Source of the DNA: an uncultured Oscillospiraceae bacterium
GTDB lineage: Bacteria > Bacillota > Clostridia > Oscillospirales > Ruminococcaceae
NCBI GenBank assembly: GCA_910584715.1
Contig: CAJUAN010000008.1
Location: 1 to 64,000 of the forward strand
Reading direction: 5' to 3'
DNA: 64,000 nucleotides
Part shown: one piece after another, positions 14,891-22,089 of the stretch
Position numbering within the stretch: the first letter of the stretch is position 1
Layout: each line of letters opens with the position of its first letter
The notes under the pieces: generated by a model
Told to the model about the DNA's origin: nothing
Seen by the model: only the letters and a program-made list of their open reading frames with translations
Database searches by the model: none
Translations under genes and position numbers: made by a program

Positions 14891-15625
14891 CTACAGAATA
14901 AATCCGCCGTCAACGGAAAGCGTCTGACCTGTTATAAAGCTTGCCTTATCAGAGGCAAGAAAAAGAATAGCCGCCGCTACGTCTTCAGGAGTGCCTATTC
15001 GGTTTATCGGCGTATTTTCTTTAAGTTCTTCCAATATTTCCCCGGAAATCGCCGAATTCATATCTGTTCCAATAACTCCCGGAGCAATACAGTTTACAGT
15101 TATCCCTGACAAGCCTACTTCCTTTGCCAAGGCTTTTGTAAATCCAATAAGCGCGGCTTTTGACGCGGAATAGTGCACTTCGCAGGAAGCTCCGGATATT
15201 CCCCACATTGAGGAAACATTGATTATCCTGCCATATTTTTCATGTATCATTGACGAAAGCGCAGCCTGAGTACAGTTGTATGCCCCCTTTACGTTGACTG
15301 CAAACATTCTGTCCCATTTTTCTTCAGTGATATCCGAAAAAAGAATTTGTTCCGCTATTCCCGCATTATTTACCAAAACGGAAATCCTGCCAAGCTCTTG
15401 TTCGGCTTTTCCGAACATTTCTCCAACCGCCGTTTTATCTGAAACATCTGCCTGATACGCCGCAGCCATTACTCCATAACCGTTTAATTCATTAGCAAGA
15501 TCAGTTGCTTTTTCTTTTGACTTACAGTAATTTACAGCTACGTTGTAGCCGTTTCGGGCAAAAGCCGCCGCCGCCGCTCTGCCTATTCCCCTTGAAGCTC
15601 CCGTTATAAGTACGGTTTGGTTCAT
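14891..15625 (-). CDS. Short-chain dehydrogenase/reductase, FabG-like 3-oxoacyl-ACP reductase
   Basis: From ATG 15625 (GGGAGTGG 7-8 bases upstream; an earlier ATG at 15640 has none) the product has 244 residues. The NAD(P)-binding TGASRGIGRAA motif lies near the N-terminus, followed by NNAG and a catalytic set with Ser in NVSSMWG and Y-S-A-S-K. The C-terminus ends in FITGQTLSVDGG, typical of FabG. It reduces a keto group, probably on acyl-ACP. It lies apart from other fatty-acid genes, next to an amino-acid exporter, so a role in another pathway with a FabG-like enzyme is possible. Confidence 0.85.
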   Translation of the reverse strand: MNQTVLITGASRGIGRAAAAAFARNGYNVAVNYCKSKEKATDLANELNGYGVMAAAYQADVSDKTAVGEMFGKAEQELGRISVLVNNAGIAEQILFSDITEEKWDRMFAVNVKGAYNCTQAALSSMIHEKYGRIINVSSMWGISGASCEVHYSASKAALIGFTKALAKEVGLSGITVNCIAPGVIGTDMNSAISGEILEELKENTPINRIGTPEDVAAAILFLASDKASFITGQTLSVDGGFIL

Positions 15626-15689
15626 GACCGCCACTCCCATTGTTTTAGTATATAAATATTATACCAATATCCGTTATTAATTTCAACAA

Positions 15690-15718
15690 TTTACAGATAA
15701 TTATTTTTATGGTATAAT
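15690..15718 (+). promoter_or_regulatory. Promoter of the PflX-like gene
   Basis: TTTACA (15690-15695), a 17-bp spacer and a perfect TATAAT (15713-15718) precede the ATG at 15741. Confidence 0.75.
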
Positions 15719-15740
15719 AATTATTGAGGAAGTGAGCTTT

Positions 15741-16625
15741 ATGGATATTAACAACTGCCGCCTGTGTCCGCGAGAATGCGGCGCGGACAGATATACGGGT
15801 ACGGGATTCTGCGGTTGCGGAACAAATATCCGTGCGGCAAAGGCGTATCTTCATATGTGGGAGGAGCCCTGCATATCGGGTACGCGCGGTTCAGGAACGG
15901 TTTTCTTTTCGGGCTGCAATCTGAAATGCTGTTTTTGTCAGAACTATAAGATATCACACGAAAATCACGGCAAAAGTATTACCGAAAGCCGCCTTGCCGA
16001 AATTTTCCTTGAGCTTCAGCGGCAAGGAGCGCATAATATAAATCTTGTAAGTCCGACTCCCTACGTTTTGCAGATAATATCAGCCCTTGATATGTGCCGC
16101 GGGAAACTGAATATTCCCATTATCTACAATACCGGAGGATACGAAAAAGTCGATACGATTAAACTTCTGGACGGTTATGTTGACGTTTATCTTCCCGATT
16201 TCAAGTATTTTGACAACGCTTTGGGGAAAAAATATTCCGGTGCGGATAATTATTTTGAAACTGTAACGGCCGCGCTGAAAGAGATGTACCGCCAAACCGG
16301 TTCCTGTTGTATTGAGGACGGAATAATACGCCGCGGAACCGTAATTCGCCACCTTGCCCTACCGTCACACAGAGACGATTCTGTCAGGATACTTAAATGG
16401 ATAGCGGAAAATCTTCCGCGTGACGGTGTATTAGTAAGCCTCATGAGTCAGTATACGCCGTTTTACAAAAGCGCTGAGCATAAGGAGATATCCCGCAGGA
16501 TATCCACATTTGAATATAATTATGTTCTGGATAAGGCAGTATCTCTCGGACTTAAAGGATTTATGCAGGAACGTTCCGCCGCAAAAGAGGAATACACACC
16601 CGATTTTGATTTAAGCGGTATATAA
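15741..16625 (+). CDS. Radical SAM protein, PflX-type (pyruvate formate-lyase activase homologue)
   Basis: From the ATG at 15741 (GAGGA 10 bases upstream; a nearer GTG would overlap it) the product has 294 residues. Two N-terminal cysteine sets (CRLCPRECGADR and CGCG) precede the radical SAM site FSGCNLKCCFCQN (CxxxCxxC). The fold continues with YNTGGYEK and YLPDFKYF. It belongs to the COG1313 group related to glycyl-radical activases, whose substrates are mostly unknown. The next gene is convergent and unrelated, so no target protein is indicated. Confidence 0.88.
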   Translation: MDINNCRLCPRECGADRYTGTGFCGCGTNIRAAKAYLHMWEEPCISGTRGSGTVFFSGCNLKCCFCQNYKISHENHGKSITESRLAEIFLELQRQGAHNINLVSPTPYVLQIISALDMCRGKLNIPIIYNTGGYEKVDTIKLLDGYVDVYLPDFKYFDNALGKKYSGADNYFETVTAALKEMYRQTGSCCIEDGIIRRGTVIRHLALPSHRDDSVRILKWIAENLPRDGVLVSLMSQYTPFYKSAEHKEISRRISTFEYNYVLDKAVSLGLKGFMQERSAAKEEYTPDFDLSGI

Positions 16626-16661
16626 ATATGTACGGGTACGGCTCTGAGCCATACCCTCAAG

Positions 16662-16853
16662 TTATGAAAGTCTGATGTTGTCAACTTCTTCTCTGGCAAG
16701 CTCTGCATTGTCCTCAAGAACGTTTACAACGCTGCCGTCGGCAAGAGTTTTGTTGCAGGTTATTATGCTGGTGTAGTACTTGCCGTTTAGCTGCTGAGGA
16801 TTTTTAGGGTCTACTCTTGCGTGGTTTCCGTGCTTTATAAGATTTTTTTTCAT
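16662..16853 (-). CDS. 63-residue conserved-looking small protein
   Basis: The protein has 63 residues with a GGGAGGAACAGCT ribosome binding site. It is soluble and polar, with an N-terminal basic stretch and an acidic C-terminus (LEDNAELAREEVDNI). It follows the 142-residue gene by 15 bp in the same direction, suggesting a two-gene operon. I do not recognise the family; no motif suggests a function. Confidence 0.6.
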   Translation of the reverse strand: MKKNLIKHGNHARVDPKNPQQLNGKYYTSIITCNKTLADGSVVNVLEDNAELAREEVDNIRLS

Positions 16854-16868
16854 AGCTGTTCCTCCCGT

Positions 16869-17297
16869 TTAAAGATATCCTTTAAGATTGTCAATATAAG
16901 CCTGTTCCTTTTTAAGCATATCCTTAGCTTCCTGAACAAGCTTGGGACTTGCAGTCACAGTATGATTGAGCGCTTTGTTGATCTTGATTATCCCCATGTT
17001 TGTCCCCTGAATAAGCATTTCAGCAATATGCTCGGTGGACTTATCCTTTGCACAGTTAAAGCATATCCCCATTTTTGACATCAGCTTTGCCGTTTTAGAA
17101 AGCGGCTGCGGCTTCAAATCATGAGCTTTCATGCTGCCGACGATCATATTTTCCTGTCCCTGATAATTGGCAAGCTGTTTGCGCAATTCGTTTTTAAGCT
17201 TTGTATCGCTTACTTTCGGAAATATCTGCTTGATAGAGCTTGTTCCCATCTCGGCGTTCTGGTACAAAGCGTTAAAAAGCTTATTTTGATTCGACAT
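16869..17297 (-). CDS. Helical protein of unknown function
   Basis: The protein has 142 residues with AAAGGAGAACGATTT before the ATG. It is predicted almost all helical, in four or so amphipathic segments, rich in Met, Lys and Asn, with a single FNCAKDK cysteine. The layout recalls small ferritin-like four-helix bundles such as those of the DUF2383 type, but no iron ligand set is visible and the similarity is only architectural. It heads a likely operon with the 63-residue gene downstream and is divergent from the membrane protein at 17436. Confidence 0.6.
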   Translation of the reverse strand: MSNQNKLFNALYQNAEMGTSSIKQIFPKVSDTKLKNELRKQLANYQGQENMIVGSMKAHDLKPQPLSKTAKLMSKMGICFNCAKDKSTEHIAEMLIQGTNMGIIKINKALNHTVTASPKLVQEAKDMLKKEQAYIDNLKGYL

Positions 17298-17370
17298 AAA
17301 TCGTTCTCCTTTCTTATTGTCCTACAGTTATTATGCTGAAACGAGCTATTAAATATTTACGTCATTTGTA

Positions 17371-17399
17371 TTGAAAATTTCAGGAATATGTTGTATAAT
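17371..17399 (+). promoter_or_regulatory. Promoter of the 193-residue membrane protein gene
   Basis: TTGAAA (17371-17376) and TATAAT (17394-17399) are spaced by 17 bp, ahead of the ATG at 17436. Confidence 0.75.
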
Positions 17400-17435
17400 A
17401 ATATGTAAAATTTATTGAAACAACAGGAGTATAAA

Positions 17436-18017
17436 ATGGCTGAAAAAATTATTTCAAGAGAAAAGGAAAATTTTATAAAAAGGTGCGCTAAAGGTATCGG
17501 CTATTGGCTGATGGGAAGCTTTATGTGCTTTTGTATCTGCTCCACAATGGTGGTGCTGATGAAAGGAGTGTTGCTGCTGAAAATTTTTGTGGCGCTTTGT
17601 ACTTCTGCAATAATGCTGGGTCTGTATTTTAACTGGGCGTACTACTCGGCAAAGCGTGACAGAAACGCGGTAAAATTTCATAAAATGGAGTACGACCGAT
17701 TTATGCCGCTGAAAATGGCAATTGCCGCTCCTATTGTATCCTACGTTATGTTGATACTATTGTATCTTTGCAAGCTTGGAACTATCCATGAGTCATTTTT
17801 CAGTTATTATCTGTTTTTTGATATGTGGATACTTCCTTATATAACGCTATTCACCGGAGAACGAGTTATCAGCGCCGTATCATGGAGCGGAATGTTCGGA
17901 ATAACCATTGTAACGCTTTTGCAGCCTGCCGTAATTTACCTTACCTATACGCTTGTCTACAATGATGTGGACGTTGCCGGTCTGGTTTTTTACAAAAATG
18001 GAAACAAAAGAAAGTAA
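17436..18017 (+). CDS. Polytopic membrane protein of unknown function
   Basis: From ATG 17436 (AACAGGAGTATAAA upstream) the product has 193 residues. After a charged N-terminus there are five hydrophobic segments, with a short basic cytosolic loop in the middle (AKRDRNAVKFHKMEYDRF) and a basic tail (FYKNGNKRK). The gene stands alone behind its own promoter and ahead of cwlD. No family or active-site motif is recognised. Confidence 0.65.
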   Translation: MAEKIISREKENFIKRCAKGIGYWLMGSFMCFCICSTMVVLMKGVLLLKIFVALCTSAIMLGLYFNWAYYSAKRDRNAVKFHKMEYDRFMPLKMAIAAPIVSYVMLILLYLCKLGTIHESFFSYYLFFDMWILPYITLFTGERVISAVSWSGMFGITIVTLLQPAVIYLTYTLVYNDVDVAGLVFYKNGNKRK

Positions 18018-18032
18018 TTTAAAGCAAAGTTG

Positions 18033-18061
18033 TCATACAAGCCCTTATTTTTTCATAGGAT
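18033..18061 (+). promoter_or_regulatory. Candidate sporulation-sigma promoter of cwlD
   Basis: TCATAC (18033-18038) and CATAGGAT (18054-18061) are separated by 15 bp. This pattern resembles sigma-E/sigma-G promoters (ATA-type -35, CATAnnnT -10), and there is no good vegetative promoter in this gap. Evidence is pattern only. Confidence 0.4.
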
Positions 18062-18094
18062 ACAGTAAATAAACAAGCTGTTTGGAGGTATTTT

Positions 18095-18814
18095 ATGAAA
18101 AAAATAAGATGGAACGCCGTGTTTGTCGCATTGACTTTCTGTGCCTGCATTGGTGTTATCTGCTGGTCGGCGGTAAAAATAGATACGGCAATTACGGTTT
18201 CAAATTCAGTTCCTGAAGATAACTTTATGATAATTCTCGATGCAGGACACGGAGGTATGGACGGCGGCTGCTCCACTGCCGACGGGAAAACCGAAAAAGG
18301 TATCAACCTGAACATTTTGCTTTCTGTCCGCGATCTGGGACGATTTTTCGGTTATTCCGTTGAAGCGACACGTGAAAAGGATATGTCTATACATGATAAA
18401 GGAGTCACAGGAATACGCAATCAAAAGGTGTCCGATATGGAAAACAGACTTGCATTGTTTAACAAATATGGGAATTCCGTATGCGTTTCAATTCATCAAA
18501 ACACTTTCAGTGATTCTCAATACAGCGGAGCCCAAATGTTCTACAGTGACAAGAACCCGTCCAGCGAGCGTCTTGCTTCAATTATGCAGCAAAAGTTTGT
18601 AGGAAACCTACAGCCTGAAAATCAGCGCGAAACGAAGCTTTGCGGCAGTGAACTGTACCTTTGCTACTATTGTGAAAATCCCGCTGTAATGGTTGAATGC
18701 GGTTTCCTTTCCAATCCGGAAGAAGCTGCAAAGCTCACTAATGAGGGATATCAGCAGCAGGTAGCTTTTACGATTTTTTCGGGAATAAACGAGTTTGTAC
18801 ATACAAGCGTATAA
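18095..18814 (+). CDS. cwlD: N-acetylmuramoyl-L-alanine amidase CwlD
   Basis: The product has 239 residues with TTTGGAGGTATTTT before the ATG. An N-terminal membrane/signal helix (about 8-26) precedes the Amidase_3 domain: IILDAGHGGMDGG with the first zinc His, VSIHQN with another, and MVECGFLSNPEEA with the catalytic Glu. CwlD acts outside the forespore membrane, removing peptide side chains so that muramic-delta-lactam can form in spore cortex. Closely similar amidases do vegetative cell-wall turnover, but the length and single domain without cell-wall-binding repeats match CwlD. A sporulation-like promoter precedes it. Confidence 0.85.
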   Translation: MKKIRWNAVFVALTFCACIGVICWSAVKIDTAITVSNSVPEDNFMIILDAGHGGMDGGCSTADGKTEKGINLNILLSVRDLGRFFGYSVEATREKDMSIHDKGVTGIRNQKVSDMENRLALFNKYGNSVCVSIHQNTFSDSQYSGAQMFYSDKNPSSERLASIMQQKFVGNLQPENQRETKLCGSELYLCYYCENPAVMVECGFLSNPEEAAKLTNEGYQQQVAFTIFSGINEFVHTSV

Positions 18815-18844
18815 TTGGGTTCAAAAAAACGCTTTCACAAGATA

Positions 18845-18873
18845 TTGACAAAATATGAATGCAGTGGTATAAT
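18845..18873 (+). promoter_or_regulatory. Promoter of the hemerythrin gene
   Basis: A perfect TTGACA (18845-18850) and a perfect TATAAT (18868-18873) with a 17-bp spacer imply strong vegetative expression. Confidence 0.85.
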
Positions 18874-18908
18874 TTTAAAGGATATTTTAAAATCATGGAG
18901 GTATACAT

Positions 18909-19304
18909 ATGGCTTACGAACTTACAAAAGAACTTGAAACAGGAAACTTAATTATCGACAGTGAACATAAAAAACTGTTTAAAGCCGTAAATGATTTTCT
19001 TGATTCCTGCGGCAAAGGTCAGGGACGAACTTCAATGGAGTCGGTAATTAATTTTCTTACAAGCTATGTCGATCATCATTTCAACCATGAAGAGCAGCTT
19101 CAAAAGGACAGTAAATACCCTGGATATTTGCCTCATAAAGCGTTCCATGATAACTATAAGCTTAAGCTGAACGAACTTGTCGCTAAAATTCCGGAGTCCG
19201 GAATGTCAGTATCAGATATGGCAAATTTAAACAATCACATAGGCGTACTTGTTACGCATATCAAGATAGACGACAAAAAACTGGGGGCTTTTCTGAAAAA
19301 ATAA
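18909..19304 (+). CDS. Bacteriohemerythrin
   Basis: The product has 131 residues, one complete hemerythrin domain. The di-iron ligands are recognisable: His in DSEHKK, the HHFNHEEQL cluster with His and Glu, H-K-A-F-H-D, and the final HIKIDDKKLG with His and Asp. The protein binds oxygen reversibly at a non-haem di-iron centre and in anaerobes probably buffers or senses oxygen. A monocistronic unit, it has a consensus promoter before it and a terminator after it. Confidence 0.93.
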   Translation: MAYELTKELETGNLIIDSEHKKLFKAVNDFLDSCGKGQGRTSMESVINFLTSYVDHHFNHEEQLQKDSKYPGYLPHKAFHDNYKLKLNELVAKIPESGMSVSDMANLNNHIGVLVTHIKIDDKKLGAFLKK

Positions 19305-19309
19305 TTTTC

Positions 19310-19340
19310 GGGACTTTGGCGTGATCAATGCCGGAGTCCC
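19310..19340 (+). terminator. Terminator of the hemerythrin gene
   Basis: GGGACT pairs with AGTCCC, extended inside by GGC/GCC, and is followed by ATTTTGCG. It lies 5 bp after the stop codon. Confidence 0.65.
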
Positions 19341-19353
19341 ATTTTGCGTATTC

Positions 19354-19382
19354 TTGACATTACATGGATTTTTTGCTATACT
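19354..19382 (+). promoter_or_regulatory. Promoter of radA
   Basis: TTGACA (19354-19359), 17 bp, TATACT (19377-19382), about 34 bp before the ATG at 19416. Confidence 0.8.
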
Positions 19383-19415
19383 TTATACACTTCATAAAAT
19401 TTTTCGGAGGTTCAG

Positions 19416-20837
19416 ATGGCAGGAAAATTAAAAACAATATACATATGCAGCCAGTGCGGATATGAAAGCTCAAAATGGAACGGAAAGTGTCCGTCCTGCG
19501 GAGAATGGAATACTTTTGAAGAAGAGGTCGTGGAGACCGCTCCGAAATCGGCAGGAAAAGCTTTATCATCAGTAAAAGCTGCGGATATTTCATCAAAGAT
19601 CGTGTCACTTTCAAGCATTGATACAGAGGAGGACGTCAGATATTCCACAGGAGTAGGAGAACTTAACAGAGTGCTGGGAGGCGGTCTTGTAAAAGGTTCG
19701 CTGGTGCTTCTCGGCGGAGAACCTGGCATAGGAAAATCAACAATGCTTTTGCAGATATGCAAATATCTGGGAGAAAACTATACCATACTTTATATTTCCG
19801 GAGAGGAGAGCATACGCCAAATAAAGCTGCGTGCTCAAAGGCTCGGAGTTGATACTGAGAATCTTTCACTGCTTTCTACCAATGACGCGCGTGCTGCTTC
19901 CGATACAATTTCAGTACATAAACCTGATATTGCTATCATTGACTCTATTCAAACGATGTCGATAAGCGAGATAAACTCCAGCGCGGGAAGTATTACGCAG
20001 GTACGTGAATGTACAAACCTTTTTATGCGTACCGCAAAATCCGAGGAGATACCGATTTTTGTTGTAAGCCACGTCAACAAGGACGGCGCAATAGCTGGCC
20101 CAAAGGTTATGGAGCATATTGTTGATACCGTACTGTACTTCGAGGGAGAACGTCACCTGAGCTACCGTATTCTCCGGGCAGTAAAAAACCGTTTCGGTTC
20201 CACAAACGAAATAGGCGTTTTTGAAATGTGCGATACGGGACTTGAAGAAGTGGAAAACCCGTCGCTCATGCTTCTGTCCGGACGTCCAACCGGAGTATCC
20301 GGAACCTGCGTCGCCTGCATAATCGAGGGTAGCCGTCCTATTCTTGCGGAGGTTCAGGCTCTTGTAACCAAAAGCAGCTTTTCCTCTCCAAAACGTACTG
20401 CCACAGGATTTGACTACAATCGACTGGCAATAATAATTGCAGTATTGGAAAAACGTCTCGGAATGTTCTGCGGAACCTTGGACGTGTACCTGAATATCGT
20501 CGGCGGCTTCCGCCTTGACGAACCCGCCGGAGACCTGCCTGTAGCCCTTGCCATATACAGCGGATACTACGACGTTCCTATAAACGACAAGCTTATTGCT
20601 TTCGGAGAGATCGGTCTCGGCGGTGAAGTGAGAAACACTTCAAATATTTCCCAAAGGATAATGGAAGCCGAACGTCTTGGCTTCACCGACTGTATTATTC
20701 CAAAACAATCAATGAGAAGCATTGACCCAAGCAAATACAATATGCACATCTACGGAGTATCTTCACTGCGGCAGGCGTTTGCCGTAATACAAAAAAATAA
20801 AAATGATAATAACAACGCTCCCGCGTCTGACGAATAA
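19416..20837 (+). CDS. radA: DNA repair protein RadA
   Basis: The product has 473 residues with TTCGGAGGTTCAG before the ATG. A four-cysteine zinc finger (CSQCGYESSKW, CPSCGEW) opens it. The RecA-like ATPase core has GGEPGIGKST as Walker A and a downstream IIDSIQT Walker B. The RadA-specific KNRFGST motif follows, and the C-terminal Lon-protease-like domain is present. RadA drives branch migration in recombination and is broadly conserved in bacteria. Length and domain order are standard. Confidence 0.97.
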   Translation: MAGKLKTIYICSQCGYESSKWNGKCPSCGEWNTFEEEVVETAPKSAGKALSSVKAADISSKIVSLSSIDTEEDVRYSTGVGELNRVLGGGLVKGSLVLLGGEPGIGKSTMLLQICKYLGENYTILYISGEESIRQIKLRAQRLGVDTENLSLLSTNDARAASDTISVHKPDIAIIDSIQTMSISEINSSAGSITQVRECTNLFMRTAKSEEIPIFVVSHVNKDGAIAGPKVMEHIVDTVLYFEGERHLSYRILRAVKNRFGSTNEIGVFEMCDTGLEEVENPSLMLLSGRPTGVSGTCVACIIEGSRPILAEVQALVTKSSFSSPKRTATGFDYNRLAIIIAVLEKRLGMFCGTLDVYLNIVGGFRLDEPAGDLPVALAIYSGYYDVPINDKLIAFGEIGLGGEVRNTSNISQRIMEAERLGFTDCIIPKQSMRSIDPSKYNMHIYGVSSLRQAFAVIQKNKNDNNNAPASDE

Positions 20838-20853
20838 TATCAGACGCGGGAGC
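20817..20853. terminator. Bidirectional terminator between radA and the V-ATPase operon
   Basis: A perfect 14-bp stem, GCTCCCGCGTCTGA with its complement, has a 9-base loop containing the radA stop. T-rich sequence follows on the minus strand, and a weaker TTTATAT on the plus strand. It separates the convergent radA and atpD-type genes. Confidence 0.85.
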
Positions 20854-20855
20854 GT

Positions 20856-21503
20856 TTATATCCTTGATTTGTTTTTTACAGTGTATTTTTTCTTGTGAAG
20901 CTTTTGCGTTTTGATAACTTTCATACGCGAGAATTCCTCACGCTCTTTTTCTTCGAGGCTGTCTGTAATGTACCTGACAACGCTTTCATAACGCGGGATA
21001 ACGATATTCTGTAAAGCGTTTGCCCTTGTCTGGGTCTTGCGTATGGAATTAGTCAACCTATAGATACTGTTCTCCACCTCGGCAAGAACGGCGGTCATGT
21101 ACTTTACTTTTTCGAAGCAGATGTATGCCTGATCTACGTTGGAATCTGTATTCTGCAAGCCGTAATTTAGCACAGGCTTTTTCTGTTCAATAGTGAGAGT
21201 TGGAAGCTCGCAGCCCATTACGCTTCTGTAAGATACCTGAAGAGTATCGTCAACCGGAACAGCGTTTGCAACGTTTTCAATTACTCCCCTTGCAATGTTT
21301 GCCATTTGCAGAGCGGAATACGCCTTTACATAGGTCTCGTCAATAGTTCCGCATATGGATTTTGCCGTGTCCACCAAGGTCATAAGTTCGCGTATCAGAA
21401 TATTGCGTTTTTTGTCAAGAAGTTCATATCCAAGCTTTGCAAGAGCAAGGGACTTCTGCGTATTCAGCAAATTTCCCTTGGTTGGGAAAACCTGTTCAGC
21501 CAC
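20856..21503 (-). CDS. ntpD: V-type ATPase subunit D
   Basis: The product has 215 residues from a GTG start with AAAAGGAGGG upstream. The N-terminus has the family pattern FPTKGNLLNTQKSLALAKLGYELLDKKR (quoted here in pieces: FPTKGNLL, SLALAKLGYELLDKKR). Two long helices form a coiled coil that acts as the central rotor shaft of the A/V-type motor, coupling the A3B3 head to the membrane ring. It is the last gene of the operon and ends at the terminator shared with radA. A kinase gene separates it from ntpB. Confidence 0.92.
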   Translation of the reverse strand: MAEQVFPTKGNLLNTQKSLALAKLGYELLDKKRNILIRELMTLVDTAKSICGTIDETYVKAYSALQMANIARGVIENVANAVPVDDTLQVSYRSVMGCELPTLTIEQKKPVLNYGLQNTDSNVDQAYICFEKVKYMTAVLAEVENSIYRLTNSIRKTQTRANALQNIVIPRYESVVRYITDSLEEKEREEFSRMKVIKTQKLHKKKYTVKNKSRI

Positions 21504-21523
21504 AAATATGACCCTCCTTTTAG

Positions 21524-22039
21524 TTACAATTCTAAATCGACATTGTATTCATCATTAATAAGCAGATAATTTGCGTTATGTTTTTTGCACATATCAAGTG
21601 TTTTAGCGTTTTCCTGCAATACAAATTCCATTGTACAATCTGAATCATCAAGCCTTTGCTCAATCACGCTTGCATAGTTTCTTATATCCTCAAAATGTGA
21701 CCGAATATACCGTTCGCTCATTATCAAGCATATATATTGGATTTGAGACAAATAGTTTTCATCAAAATCCTTTTGCCAGTTAAAAGGTATATAACAACCC
21801 TCAACAATAAGATTTTGATTATTCTCAACAGCAGTTTTAATAATTTCCCGCACAACCGGCCATAGAAACTCCGTTAATTCCATAAAACCGCTCATTGGCG
21901 TTAATTTACTGTTCCCACTGCGAATAAGTCCCATTTTCAGATGGTCTATGGACAAATATGGGTACTTGTATTTTTCAAGCAGCCGTTGTGCTAAGTTGGT
22001 TTTGCCTGTGTGAGATGCGCCGCCGATCAAAATAATCAT
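21524..22039 (-). CDS. P-loop nucleotide kinase inserted in the V-ATPase operon
   Basis: The product has 171 residues with AGAGGTAAGAA before the ATG. A Walker A motif, GGASHTGKTN (residues 6-15), and a Walker B-like LIVEGCYIP, plus an arginine-rich region (ERYIRSHFEDIR), place it among small P-loop kinases related to adenylate kinase, zeta-toxin or 2-phosphoglycerate kinase. The target is unknown. It sits between ntpB and ntpD on the same strand with about 50 and 20 bp gaps, so it is transcribed with the ATPase genes. Whether it works with the motor or is a passenger cannot be told. Confidence 0.75.
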   Translation of the reverse strand: MIILIGGASHTGKTNLAQRLLEKYKYPYLSIDHLKMGLIRSGNSKLTPMSGFMELTEFLWPVVREIIKTAVENNQNLIVEGCYIPFNWQKDFDENYLSQIQYICLIMSERYIRSHFEDIRNYASVIEQRLDDSDCTMEFVLQENAKTLDMCKKHNANYLLINDEYNVDLEL

Positions 22040-22089
22040 TTCTTACCTCTAATAATAACCACCCGTAAGTTTTGTTTGAGTGGGCAATT

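Noticed and set aside
16634..16656. GGGTACGGCTC hairpin between convergent genes as a terminator
   Set aside because: It has a stem but no T-run on either strand, so it was not listed as a terminator.
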